A stretch of 13,000 bases of DNA from Candidatus Vogelbacteria bacterium CG22_combo_CG10-13_8_21_14_all_37_9 (GTDB lineage Bacteria > Patescibacteriota > Minisyncoccia > Phycocordibacterales > XYD1-FULL-46-19). Below the pieces are notes generated by a model. It ran no database searches. It was not told the DNA's origin and was given only the letters and a program-made list of their open reading frames with translations. The stretch's first letter is position 1; every line of letters begins with the position of its first letter. The translations under genes and the position numbers were made by a program. This document shows, in pieces, positions 6,997-12,355 of the stretch. The stretch lies in NCBI GenBank assembly GCA_002772495.1, contig PCSX01000018.1:1-13000 (forward strand), read 5' to 3'.

Positions 6997-7341
6997 ATGT
7001 CACGTTCTTTATCTAAAGGTCCTTATGTGGACGCTAATTTATTAAAAAAAATCTCTGGCCACAAACCGGCTGATCTTGATGTGATTAAGACTTGGGCTCG
7101 GCGGAGCCAGATTAGTCCTGAAATGATCGGCTTTACTTTTGGTGTCCATAATGGCAAAACTCATTTGGCAGTTTTTGTCACTGAAGAAATGGTCGGGCAT
7201 CGTTTAGGTGAATTTTCTCCTACTCGTAAATTTACTCGTCACGGCGGTAAAATGCAGAAAGAATTGGAAATGAAGAAAAAAGAAGCGGAAATTTCAGCCG
7301 CTAAGTCAGCTAAAACGGCGACTGAAACTAAGAAGAAATAA
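6997..7341 (+). CDS. rpsS: 30S ribosomal protein S19
   Basis: S19 sits in the 30S head next to S13 and contacts A-site tRNA. The core covers about residues 1-84 with the family blocks [58 protein letters not shown] and [15 protein letters not shown]. At 114 residues it is ~22 longer than E. coli S19 because of a Lys/Glu/Ala-rich C-terminal tail ([19 protein letters not shown]) likely to be helical or disordered. The start ATG has an A/T leader with no Shine-Dalgarno. It has its own promoter and a folded leader, and is followed by a gap that holds a small ORF before rplV. Confidence 0.97.
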   Translation: MSRSLSKGPYVDANLLKKISGHKPADLDVIKTWARRSQISPEMIGFTFGVHNGKTHLAVFVTEEMVGHRLGEFSPTRKFTRHGGKMQKELEMKKKEAEISAAKSAKTATETKKK

Positions 7342-7343
7342 AC

Positions 7344-7451
7344 ACCCACCTAAGTTTTCACACCATATGAAAAAATACTATTACAATTCAGCAGTATTAA
7401 ATAAACCGAGTCGAATGGGTGAAGTTTTTATTAGTGAAAATTTTGGTGGGT
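7344..7451 (+). promoter_or_regulatory. Long-range inverted repeat ending at the rplV start
   Basis: ACCCACCTAAGTTTTCAC (7344-7361) pairs with GTGAAAATTTTGGTGGGT (7434-7451), 16 of 18 bases. Between the arms lie an AATACT/AGTATT hairpin (7374-7379 with 7393-7398) and nearly all of a 28-codon ORF. The right arm covers the last codons of that ORF and ends 5 nt before the rplV ATG, so the fold could hide the rplV start unless a ribosome translates the small ORF. Confidence 0.6.
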
Positions 7452-7453
7452 AA
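7367..7453 (+). CDS. Possible 28-residue small protein / leader peptide
   Basis: An ATG at 7367 opens a frame of 28 codons that ends in TAA at 7451-7453, 3 nt before rplV. The peptide starts MKKYYYNSAVLNKPSRMGEV and ends in SENFGG. It fills most of the 115-nt gap. The stop-ATT-ATG junction to rplV resembles other gene junctions here, where ATT precedes the ATG. Its composition is not that of the AT-rich repeats in other gaps. It has no Shine-Dalgarno, but neither have its neighbours. It is not a known ribosomal protein to me. It may be a leader peptide that opens the enclosing inverted repeat for rplV translation, or a true small protein. A chance ORF of this size cannot be excluded from one sequence. 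Confidence 0.45.
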   Translation: MKKYYYNSAVLNKPSRMGEVFISENFGG

Positions 7454-7456
7454 ATT

Positions 7457-7894
7457 ATGCAAGCTCATTTAACCAATTTTCGCCAAGCTCCTCGCAAAGT
7501 TCGTCTTGTGGCGTCTTTGATTCGTGGTAAAAGTATCGAAGCGGCGGAAAATCAATTAGCTAATTTACCTAAGAAATCTTCTTTGTCAATGCGAAAATTA
7601 TTAGCTTCAGCCGTAGCTAATGCGGTCAACAATCAAAAAGCCGATCGCAATCTTTTATACATTAAAGAAATTCGAGTGGATAAAGGTTTAGTTTTAAAAC
7701 GTTTTTTACCTGGTTCTCATGGTCGAGCTTACCCTTTGCGCCGAGCTTCCAGCCATATCAATATCAAACTTGAAATCAAAGATCAAAAATCAAAAATCAA
7801 AGGTAATCAAGAGACTGTTTCGACGAAGGTTGAGCCAAGTTTAGGTCGAAAAGTCGCTAAGAAGAAAGACCCTAAAAAAACTAAAACTCTTTAA
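7457..7894 (+). CDS. rplV: 50S ribosomal protein L22
   Basis: L22 contacts all domains of 23S rRNA, and its hairpin lines the exit tunnel, where macrolide-resistance changes occur. It is 145 residues against ~110 in E. coli. The core is normal: NFRQAPRKVRLVASLIRGKS, LLASAVANAVNN, VDKGLVLKRFLPGSHGRAYP, RRASSHINIKLE (ends near 108). The extra ~37 residues begin with IKDQKSKIKG, encoded by four tandem heptamers (7775-7802), and go on with a Lys-rich tail (KKKDPKKTKTL). The tail looks like a repeat that became coding sequence. The start ATG lies at the foot of an inverted repeat. rpsC follows 16 nt downstream. Confidence 0.96.
   Translation: MQAHLTNFRQAPRKVRLVASLIRGKSIEAAENQLANLPKKSSLSMRKLLASAVANAVNNQKADRNLLYIKEIRVDKGLVLKRFLPGSHGRAYPLRRASSHINIKLEIKDQKSKIKGNQETVSTKVEPSLGRKVAKKKDPKKTKTL
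7775..7802 (+). repeat. Four tandem heptamers inside rplV
   Basis: ATCAAAG, ATCAAAA, ATCAAAA, ATCAAAG in exact register. Because 7 is not a multiple of 3 the repeats are read in shifting frames, giving IKDQKSKIK. The unit resembles the sequence at the left end of the rpsQ-rplN gap repeat. Confidence 0.8.
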
Positions 7895-7910
7895 TTTTTA
7901 ATTTAATTAT

Positions 7911-8603
7911 ATGACTCATCGTGTCCACCCTTATGCTCATCGTTTAGGAATCATCCGTGATTGGAAATCACGCTGGTTTGGTGGTAGTGGTGGTAAATAC
8001 CAACAGTTTTTAAAAACTGATGTTTTACTTCGAGAATTTTTACATAAACGTTTGCGAGGGATGTATGTTGATTCGGTAGAAATGGAACGAGGTCAAGATA
8101 GTTATCGGATGATTATCAAAACCGCTCGTCCTGGTATGGTGATCGGTCGATCTGGAGAAGGAGCAACCAAATTAAAGAATGATATTATTGCTCAAGTTAA
8201 TAAGGCTAAATTACCTTTGCCGAAAGATTTTCGAATTGATATTGAAGAAATTAAAAATCCAGAAAGCCATGCCTCTATTATGGCTTACATGATCGCTGAA
8301 GGTTTGGAAAAACGTCTGCCCTTTAGACGAGTCATGAAGCAGGCTATGGAAAAAGCGATGCAATCTAAAGGGGTCGAAGGCATCAAGGTTACTTTATCTG
8401 GTCGTCTGGGAGGAGCCGATATGAGTCGAGTCGAATCTTTACGTTTAGGTCGAGTTCCGCTTCAAACTTTGCGTGCCGATATTGATTTTGTTCGGGAGAA
8501 AGCTTACATGACCTATGGCGTGATTGGCATTAAAGTCTGGATCTATCGGGGCGAGATTTTTTCCGCCAAGGAGGGATTAGTTTCAGGACGAAAAGATAAT
8601 TAA
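7911..8603 (+). CDS. rpsC: 30S ribosomal protein S3
   Basis: S3 lies at the mRNA entry side of the 30S head and takes part in the helicase activity of the ribosome. It is 230 residues (E. coli 233). The N-terminus THRVHPYAHRLGIIRDWKSR fits the family. The type-II KH domain has its loop at TARPGMVIGRSGEG (71-84). The C-terminal domain has VTLSGRLGGADMSRVE, GRVPLQTLRADIDF and TYGVIGIKVWIYRGEI. The leader is A/T-only, ending in AATTATATG. A repeat-filled gap of 115 nt follows before rplP. Confidence 0.98.
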   Translation: MTHRVHPYAHRLGIIRDWKSRWFGGSGGKYQQFLKTDVLLREFLHKRLRGMYVDSVEMERGQDSYRMIIKTARPGMVIGRSGEGATKLKNDIIAQVNKAKLPLPKDFRIDIEEIKNPESHASIMAYMIAEGLEKRLPFRRVMKQAMEKAMQSKGVEGIKVTLSGRLGGADMSRVESLRLGRVPLQTLRADIDFVREKAYMTYGVIGIKVWIYRGEIFSAKEGLVSGRKDN

Positions 8604-8605
8604 AA

Positions 8606-8710
8606 GTTAAAAATGAAAAGTTTAAAATTACAATTTAAAGATAATGATTTTCAACTAGCCTCAGCTAAGGGGATTTCTATTTTTAATTTTTAACTTTAAA
8701 TTTTTAATTT
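8606..8710. repeat. AT-rich inverted repeat of heptamers, rpsC-rplP gap
   Basis: The left arm reads as 7-nt units GTTAAAA, ATGAAAA, GTTTAAA, ATTACAA, TTTAAAG. The right arm reads TTTTAAT, TTTTAAC, TTTAAAT, TTTTAAT. AAAGTTAAAAAT (8603-8614) is the exact complement of ATTTTTAACTTT (8686-8697). The middle holds CTAGCCTCAGCTAAGG and nothing recognisable. A 26-codon ORF (8613-8693) runs through it but is probably a by-product of the repeat. Confidence 0.65.
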
Positions 8711-8718
8711 ATAAAATT

Positions 8719-9138
8719 ATGTTATTTCCCAAAAAAGTAAAATTTAGAAAATGGCAAACTGGCCGTTCCAATCCTAAAAAGAAAACAGTGGAAACACGGG
8801 GAACAGTTTTGGCGTTTGGTAATTTTGGCTTAAAGGCCGAGACGGCTGGTCGGATTAAATCAAATCAAATTGAATCAGCTCGAAAAACCATTTCTCGTCA
8901 AATGCACAAGACCGGTAAATTGTGGATTCGAATTTTTCCCGATCGACCTTTTACGGCTAAGGGGGCAGAAGTTGGTATGGGTAAAGGAAAAGGGGATCCT
9001 AAGGGTTACGAGGTTCAGGTTAAACCCGGTCGGATTTTGTTTGAAGTCGATGGTTTGACAGAAGAAATTTCCCGAGAAGCTCTTCGCAAGGCCGGAGCTA
9101 AATTAGCCGTCAAAACTAGAATTATTCAACGCGTCTAA
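8719..9138 (+). CDS. rplP: 50S ribosomal protein L16
   Basis: L16 sits by the A-site finger of 23S rRNA and helps to place aminoacyl-tRNA. It is 139 residues (E. coli 136). Family blocks: MLFPKKVKFRKWQTGR, GTVLAFGNFGLKAE, IESARKTISRQMHKTGKLWI, RIFPDRPFTAKGAEVGMGKG, KGDPKGYEVQVKPGRILFEV, ISREALRKAGAKLAVKTR. Intact. The start is the first ATG after the gap repeat and has no Shine-Dalgarno. rpmC starts 6 nt after the stop. Confidence 0.98.
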   Translation: MLFPKKVKFRKWQTGRSNPKKKTVETRGTVLAFGNFGLKAETAGRIKSNQIESARKTISRQMHKTGKLWIRIFPDRPFTAKGAEVGMGKGKGDPKGYEVQVKPGRILFEVDGLTEEISREALRKAGAKLAVKTRIIQRV

Positions 9139-9143
9139 AGATT

Positions 9144-9335
9144 ATGAAAAAAATTGATTTTAAAACTAAAACGCCAGCTGAACTTCATAAACTTTTGACT
9201 GAAAAAAGAGAAGCTTTTCGAGTATTTCGCTTTGGAATTTCTGGTTCTCGGACTAAAAATGTTAAAGAGGGTCGAAATTTACGCAAAGAAATTGCTCGAA
9301 TTATGACGGTGCTTAAACAAGTCGAACTTAAATAA
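9144..9335 (+). CDS. rpmC: 50S ribosomal protein L29
   Basis: L29 is a small two-helix protein beside L23 at the exit of the peptide tunnel. It has 63 residues, as in E. coli. Visible marks are the N-terminal helix [20 protein letters not shown], the turn containing GSRTKNV, and the second helix [17 protein letters not shown]. The G(Q)L-type stretch after the first helix reads [10 protein letters not shown] here, a usual bacterial variant. It is packed between rplP and rpsQ with gaps of 5 and 8 nt, in the standard order L16-L29-S17. Confidence 0.95.
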   Translation: MKKIDFKTKTPAELHKLLTEKREAFRVFRFGISGSRTKNVKEGRNLRKEIARIMTVLKQVELK

Positions 9336-9343
9336 AAAATAAT

Positions 9344-9583
9344 ATGTCAGAACTTAAATTATTAAAAATTTTAAAAGGGATTGTTGTTTCCGACAAGATG
9401 GATAAAACCGTCGTGGTAGCAGTCTCACGCTTTGTTAAACACCCTAAGTATGATAAGTATTTAAAGCGTGATAAGCGTTATAAAGCTCATGATCCGGAGA
9501 ATCGTTTTAAAATTGGAGATCAGGTCGAAATTCGGTCTTGCCGACCTTTATCGAAAGATAAATCTTTTGAAGTAATAGGTTAA
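9344..9583 (+). CDS. rpsQ: 30S ribosomal protein S17
   Basis: S17 is an early-binding 16S rRNA protein of OB fold in the 30S body. It has 79 residues (E. coli 84). The match is [60 protein letters not shown]. The start has A/T-only sequence before it (AAAAAATAATATG). The stop is followed by a 143-nt gap filled by an AT-rich inverted repeat before rplN. Confidence 0.97.
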   Translation: MSELKLLKILKGIVVSDKMDKTVVVAVSRFVKHPKYDKYLKRDKRYKAHDPENRFKIGDQVEIRSCRPLSKDKSFEVIG

Positions 9584-9593
9584 TGTAAAGTGT

Positions 9594-9716
9594 AAAAATC
9601 AAAGATAAAAATGACAAAGCAAAATGCAAAATTAAATAAGGTCAAAATGATTTTTGAATTAATTCAATTAGCGCATTTTTAGATTATCATTTTTCATTTT
9701 GATTTTTTAATTTTAA
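9594..9716. repeat. AT-rich inverted repeat of heptamers, rpsQ-rplN gap
   Basis: The left arm 9594-9614 pairs with 9687-9707 at 18 of 21 bases. The left arm runs in 7-nt units: ATCAAAG, ATAAAAA, TGACAAA, GCAAAAT, GCAAAAT; the right arm has ATTTTTC, ATTTTGA, TTTTTTA. It has the same style as the rpsC-rplP gap, and its first heptamer is that of the rplV repeat. A 23-codon ORF (9611-9682) inside is probably incidental. Confidence 0.65.
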
Positions 9717-9726
9717 ATTTACTAAC

Positions 9727-10098
9727 ATGATTCAAGATAAAAGTATTGTTAAAATTGCAGATAATACCGGCGCCAAGATTGGACGGGTGTTCAAGGTTTT
9801 AGGTGGTTCTAAAAAACGCTATGCTCGAATCGGTGATTTGGTGATTTTGTCAGTCCAAACAGCTGAACCTCGTAAAGCCCTTAAAAAGAAAGATGTTGTT
9901 CAAGCTTTAGTGGTCCGACAGCGAGCGCCTTTTCGTCGAGCTGATGGTTCTTATCTTCGTTTTGATGAAAATGCGGTGGTAATTTTAGAAAAAGGCAAAC
10001 AAGATCCTAAAGGTGGTCGTATTTTTGGACCGATTCCGCGAGAAATTGCCGAGAAAGGTTATCAAAAAATTGCTTCTTTAGCACCAGAAATTGTTTAA
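9727..10098 (+). CDS. rplN: 50S ribosomal protein L14
   Basis: L14 lies on the 50S face that meets the 30S subunit, where it joins L19 and contacts 16S rRNA helix 14. It is 123 residues, exactly the E. coli length. Matches: MIQDKSIVKIADNTGAKIGR, KVLGGSKKRYARIGDLVILS, RRADGSYLRFDENAVVILE, GRIFGPIPREIAEKGYQKIA, SLAPEIV at the end. No Shine-Dalgarno is present. The 140-nt gap to rplX holds only a weak TACTTGT/ACAAGTA pair (10132-10138 with 10157-10163) and no promoter that I would defend. Confidence 0.98.
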   Translation: MIQDKSIVKIADNTGAKIGRVFKVLGGSKKRYARIGDLVILSVQTAEPRKALKKKDVVQALVVRQRAPFRRADGSYLRFDENAVVILEKGKQDPKGGRIFGPIPREIAEKGYQKIASLAPEIV

Positions 10099-10238
10099 TT
10101 TTGCGATACGAATAGGGAAAATCGACAAAAATACTTGTCCCGTTAGAATTTTACAAACAAGTAAAAACGTGCTAGAGATAGGGGTACCAAAATAATCAGC
10201 CAAAACCACATTAATTAAAATTATAAAATTTTACTGGG

Positions 10239-10544
10239 ATGATACTCAAAAAAAACGACAATGTTATTATAATCAGCGGTAAGGATAAAGGTAAGAAAGG
10301 CAAAGTCTTGAAAGTTCTTCGCTTGATTAATAAAGTTCAAATTGAAGGGATTAATTTGAAAAATAAACACCAGAAACCTCGCAAGGAGGGGGAGAAGGGT
10401 CAAACGATTCAAGTCAATCGCCCGATGGCCGTTTCTAATGTCGCTCTATTTTGTAGTGCTTGTAGTCGAGGAGTGCGAGTGAGATCAAAATTAGTCAAAG
10501 ATAAAAAAGTCCGGGCCTGCCATAAGTGTGGCCAGACGCTATAA
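10239..10544 (+). CDS. rplX: 50S ribosomal protein L24, zinc-finger form
   Basis: L24 starts 50S assembly by binding the 5' part of 23S rRNA. It is 101 residues. The KOW motif is near the start (NDNVIIISGKDKGKKGKVLK, 7-26), followed by VQIEGINLKNKHQKP and RPMAVSNVALFC. The C-terminus has two Cys pairs, C72-x2-C75 and C94-x2-C97 (CSAC...CHKC), forming a probable zinc ribbon that E. coli L24 lacks but some other bacteria have. The start ATG at 10239 comes directly after GGG, too close for a Shine-Dalgarno. rplE begins 5 nt after the stop. Confidence 0.96.
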   Translation: MILKKNDNVIIISGKDKGKKGKVLKVLRLINKVQIEGINLKNKHQKPRKEGEKGQTIQVNRPMAVSNVALFCSACSRGVRVRSKLVKDKKVRACHKCGQTL

Positions 10545-10549
10545 AATTT

Positions 10550-11101
10550 ATGTCTTTTATTTCAGTTAAAAAAAGAATTATTAAAGCTCAACCAGAACTT
10601 AAAACCAAGTTGGCGCTTAAGAATGCTTTGGCTTTGCCTAAGTTAGTAAAAGTAGTGGTCAATTCCGGTACCGGCCGAGCCCGTGACAAAAAACGTAATG
10701 AGCTAGTAGCTGATCGTTTAGCTAAAATTACTGGGCAGAAAGCTTCGGCTCGAGGAGCTAAAAAATCAATTGCTAGTTTTAAATTACGAGAAGGTGAAAT
10801 TATTGGTTTTACCTCTACGCTTCGTGGTAAGCGTATGCACGATTTTTTGGATCGTCTTTTAAATATTGCTATTCCTCGAATTCGAGATTTCAAAGGTTAT
10901 GATCTTAAGGCAATCGATGAAGTTGGTAATTTGACCATTGGTCTAAAAGAACATAACGTTTTTCCTGAAACGGCTGATGAAGAATTGAAAGATATTTTTG
11001 GTTTGTCAGTGACGATTGTGACGACCGCTAAAAATAGAACTGAAGCCGAAGCTTTCTTTGAAGCATTGGGAGTACCATTTAAAAAGGTTAAGCGGACCTA
11101 A
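10550..11101 (+). CDS. rplE: 50S ribosomal protein L5
   Basis: L5 binds 5S rRNA and lies in the central protuberance, touching P-site tRNA and the 30S head. It is 183 residues from the ATG at 10550 (MSFISVKKRIIKAQPELKTK). The frame is open 8 codons further up but that overlaps rplX and is not L5-like. Matches: LALPKLVKVVVNSGTGRARD, KITGQKASARGAKKSIASFK, LREGEIIGFTSTLRGKRMHD, FLDRLLNIAIPRIRDFKGYD, and GLKEHNVFPE. E. coli has rpsN directly after it; here 1.3 kb intervene, with a terminator, a hairpin array and an opposite-strand gene, so rplE is the last gene of its unit. Confidence 0.97.
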   Translation: MSFISVKKRIIKAQPELKTKLALKNALALPKLVKVVVNSGTGRARDKKRNELVADRLAKITGQKASARGAKKSIASFKLREGEIIGFTSTLRGKRMHDFLDRLLNIAIPRIRDFKGYDLKAIDEVGNLTIGLKEHNVFPETADEELKDIFGLSVTIVTTAKNRTEAEAFFEALGVPFKKVKRT

Positions 11102-11103
11102 AT

Positions 11104-11269
11104 AATTTTTCAGCCAACGCTCCATCTGACCTAAAATTATAGTCGTCTTCACAACGAAAAATGAAAAACTCCTAAAAAATCCGCCTCTAGCGGATTTTTT
11201 CGTCAAACAGTTTCATTTTTCGGCTTGACTCCTTAATTTTAGGTCGACTTCTCGCGACGCTGAAAAATT
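11104..11269. repeat. 166-nt nested palindrome right after rplE
   Basis: Four perfect stem blocks lie one inside the other: AATTTTTCAGC (11104-11114 with 11259-11269), GACCTAAAATTA (11128-11139 with 11234-11245), CGAAAAATGAAA (11155-11166 with 11211-11222), AAAAAATCCGC (11174-11184 with 11190-11200). They are separated by unpaired stretches of 13/13, 15/11 and 7/10 nt. The block starts 2 nt after the rplE stop. The centre is a normal terminator; the outer arms are not needed for that. Confidence 0.75.
11174..11200. terminator. Terminator of the rplC-rplE unit
   Basis: AAAAAATCCGC, loop CTCTA, GCGGATTTTTT. It is an 11-bp stem with T6 on the 3' side and A6 on the 5' side, so it works in both directions. 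It forms the core of the larger palindrome. Confidence 0.88.
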
Positions 11270-11293
11270 CTTTAGGCCCACTTCGCTGGTGGT

Positions 11294-11338
11294 CTAAAAA
11301 TTTAGTAAAATTTTTAGTCGGTTTAAATTTTTTACCAC
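11294..11338. repeat. Hairpin with two alternative right arms
   Basis: CTAAAAATTT (11294-11303) is the exact complement of AAATTTTTAG (11308-11317). The same left side with its preceding GTGGT can instead pair with AAATTTTTTACCAC (11325-11338), leaving CT and a T unpaired. Only one can form at a time. No product is assigned. Confidence 0.45.
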
Positions 11339-11339
11339 T

Positions 11340-11365
11340 GAAAAACCCTCCAGCGAGGGTTTTTC
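11340..11365. terminator. Second two-way terminator hairpin after rplE
   Basis: GAAAAACCCTC (11340-11350), loop CAGC, GAGGGTTTTTC (11355-11365). The stem is perfect with A5/T5 ends. It could stop read-through from either side of the protein-free region. Confidence 0.8.
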
Positions 11366-11376
11366 TTCTGTTTCGT

Positions 11377-11451
11377 GTGGCCGCCCCGCCCTCGTTCCTC
11401 GCTAAAAAGCTCGGAACAAAAATTATTAAGGGCGGGGACCATGCCGGCCAC
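11377..11451. repeat. GC-rich long stem with bulge
   Basis: GTGGCCG (11377-11383) pairs with CGGCCAC (11445-11451), then CCCCGCCCT (11384-11392) with AGGGCGGGG (11429-11437), then GTTCC (11394-11398) with GGAAC (11413-11417). A 7-nt bulge ACCATGC lies on the 3' side and an 11-nt AT stretch (11418-11428) inside. The GC content is much higher than the surroundings. No T run follows. It could be a structured RNA or a DNA palindromic element. Confidence 0.6.
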
Positions 11452-11500
11452 GACTACACAAGGGTAAAAAATTGTCGGGTCCTCGCTAGGTTCAAAATAT

Positions 11501-11544
11501 CGATTATCACAAACTCGCGCGGCCGCGCGAGTTTGTGATAATCG
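11501..11544. repeat. Perfect 44-nt palindrome without spacer
   Basis: CGATTATCACAAACTCGCGC plus GG (11501-11522) is followed immediately by its exact complement (11523-11544). The centre reads CGCGCGGCCGCGCG. There is no loop sequence at all and no T run on either side. It lies between the GC-rich stem and the terminator of the minus-strand gene. Confidence 0.9.
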
Positions 11545-11569
11545 GGGTAAAGGAATTTTTCCAAACAAA

Positions 11570-11603
11570 AACCCAGTAGTACAGCTATGCTGACTACTGG
11601 GTT
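11570..11603 (-). terminator. Terminator of the minus-strand gene 11625-12098
   Basis: AACCCAGTAGT (11570-11580) pairs with ACTACTGGGTT (11593-11603); inside, CAGC pairs with GCTG around TAT, with one bulged A. On the minus strand it runs out into TTTTGTTTGG and lies 21 nt after the stop codon at 11625. Confidence 0.8.
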
Positions 11604-11624
11604 GGTCTGCGGGAGGAAAGAATC

Positions 11625-12098
11625 CTATTTCGAGTTGATTCTCAAGGAATGAAATTCAAGATCCTTGAATTTCATGAAGGTTTCTGTGATACAACCTTCG
11701 AAATGAACGACAATAATATTCCTGGTGAAGCCTTTTTCCACTCTTGGATCAATAATCTTCGTGACTAGACCAAGAGTGTGGAATGGAGGACCATATCGGC
11801 CATTAGCATAAACTACTTGGCCAATCCGGGCTTCAAGGGGTCCTTCCCTATACCCAATAATAATTTTGCCTCCACTTTCAATCGTCGGAAGAACAATAAG
11901 GTAGTCGCCTTTCGTTAACTCTTCCATCTTTTCTTTGTCAAAAGACCAAGAACTTTCAGAATTTTTGTCACGAAAGGCTAAATACAAGATTTCTTGAAGA
12001 TCGGCAGGATCTTCAATCAATCTCTGCATTGTTTCAGTTGACAAGTTGGGGAGATTCTCCGCGATCCGAGAAATGAACTTCGCTGTCTGCTTATTCAT
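11625..12098 (-). CDS. Hypothetical protein, 157 residues
   Basis: Not recognised. Start chosen at 12098 (MNKQTAKFISRIAENLPNLS) because AAAGGA lies 9 nt before it; the frame is open 17 codons further but without such a site. The N-terminal ~40 residues look like a small helical module (LSTETMQRLIEDPADLQEIL). The rest is rich in short strands: KGDYLIVLPTIESGGKIIIG, ARIGQVVYANGRYGPPFHTL, NIIVVHFEGCITETFMKF, as in a small beta domain. No signal peptide, membrane segment or metal-binding Cys pairs. It is transcribed against the ribosomal genes from a consensus promoter (12185-12213) and ends in TAG before a good terminator, so it looks like an intact independent gene. Similar short proteins with an 'ENLP..S...MQ' start seem familiar to me from CPR genomes, but I cannot confirm it. 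Function unknown. Confidence 0.72.
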   Translation of the reverse strand: MNKQTAKFISRIAENLPNLSTETMQRLIEDPADLQEILYLAFRDKNSESSWSFDKEKMEELTKGDYLIVLPTIESGGKIIIGYREGPLEARIGQVVYANGRYGPPFHTLGLVTKIIDPRVEKGFTRNIIVVHFEGCITETFMKFKDLEFHSLRINSK

Positions 12099-12184
12099 GG
12101 CGGTTTTTCCTTTCAAGAGGTTTTCGCCAATTTTTTGACTAGAGGGCAAACCACAGTGGTCACCATAGCCTTTATCTACCTATA

Positions 12185-12213
12185 ATTATACACCCATTAG
12201 GTCATTTTGTCAA
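12185..12213 (-). promoter_or_regulatory. Consensus sigma70 promoter for the minus-strand gene
   Basis: Read on the minus strand: TTGACA (12213-12208), exactly 17 nt, then TATAAT (12190-12185). Both hexamers and the spacing match the consensus. Transcription would start near 12178, giving a leader of about 80 nt that contains the small palindrome ACCAC-A-GTGGT (12150-12160). Confidence 0.8.
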
Positions 12214-12304
12214 ATTTTTAGCTGAGAGGGTATTTTAATTTCAAACCTTTTATTCCCCTAACTTTAAAAGGCTAAAAACCAAGGTTTTTGTCTGGAGACT
12301 TAGT

Positions 12305-12333
12305 TTGACAGGGTAGGGGGTTTTTGTTAGGAT
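12305..12333 (+). promoter_or_regulatory. Promoter of the rpsN-rpsH unit
   Basis: TTGACA (12305-12310), a 17-nt spacer and TAGGAT (12328-12333), with TGT before the -10 (extended -10). It explains how rpsN and rpsH are expressed after the terminators behind rplE. The leader is about 90 nt. Confidence 0.7.
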
Positions 12334-12355
12334 ACCGAGAGCTCACTGTGGCTAA

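Noticed and set aside
8613..8693. 26-codon ORF in the rpsC-rplP gap
   Set aside because: It overlaps the heptamer inverted repeat, its ends fall within repeat units, and it does not reach rplP. Probably a by-product of the AT-rich repeat.
9611..9682. 23-codon ORF in the rpsQ-rplN gap
   Set aside because: Same reason: low-complexity repeat-derived codons, no spacing logic to rplN.
10099..10238. Regulatory leader or promoter in the rplN-rplX gap
   Set aside because: Only one 7-bp pair with an 18-nt loop and no convincing -35/-10; not more than expected by chance.
10526..10549. L5 start 8 codons upstream
   Set aside because: It overlaps the end of rplX, and the residues do not match L5; ATG at 10550 gives the normal N-terminus.
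11332..11568. 78-codon minus-strand ORF across the hairpin array
   Set aside because: It runs through a terminator, the GC-rich stem and the 44-nt palindrome, so its open frame comes from palindromic sequence. It has no Shine-Dalgarno, unlike the other minus-strand genes.
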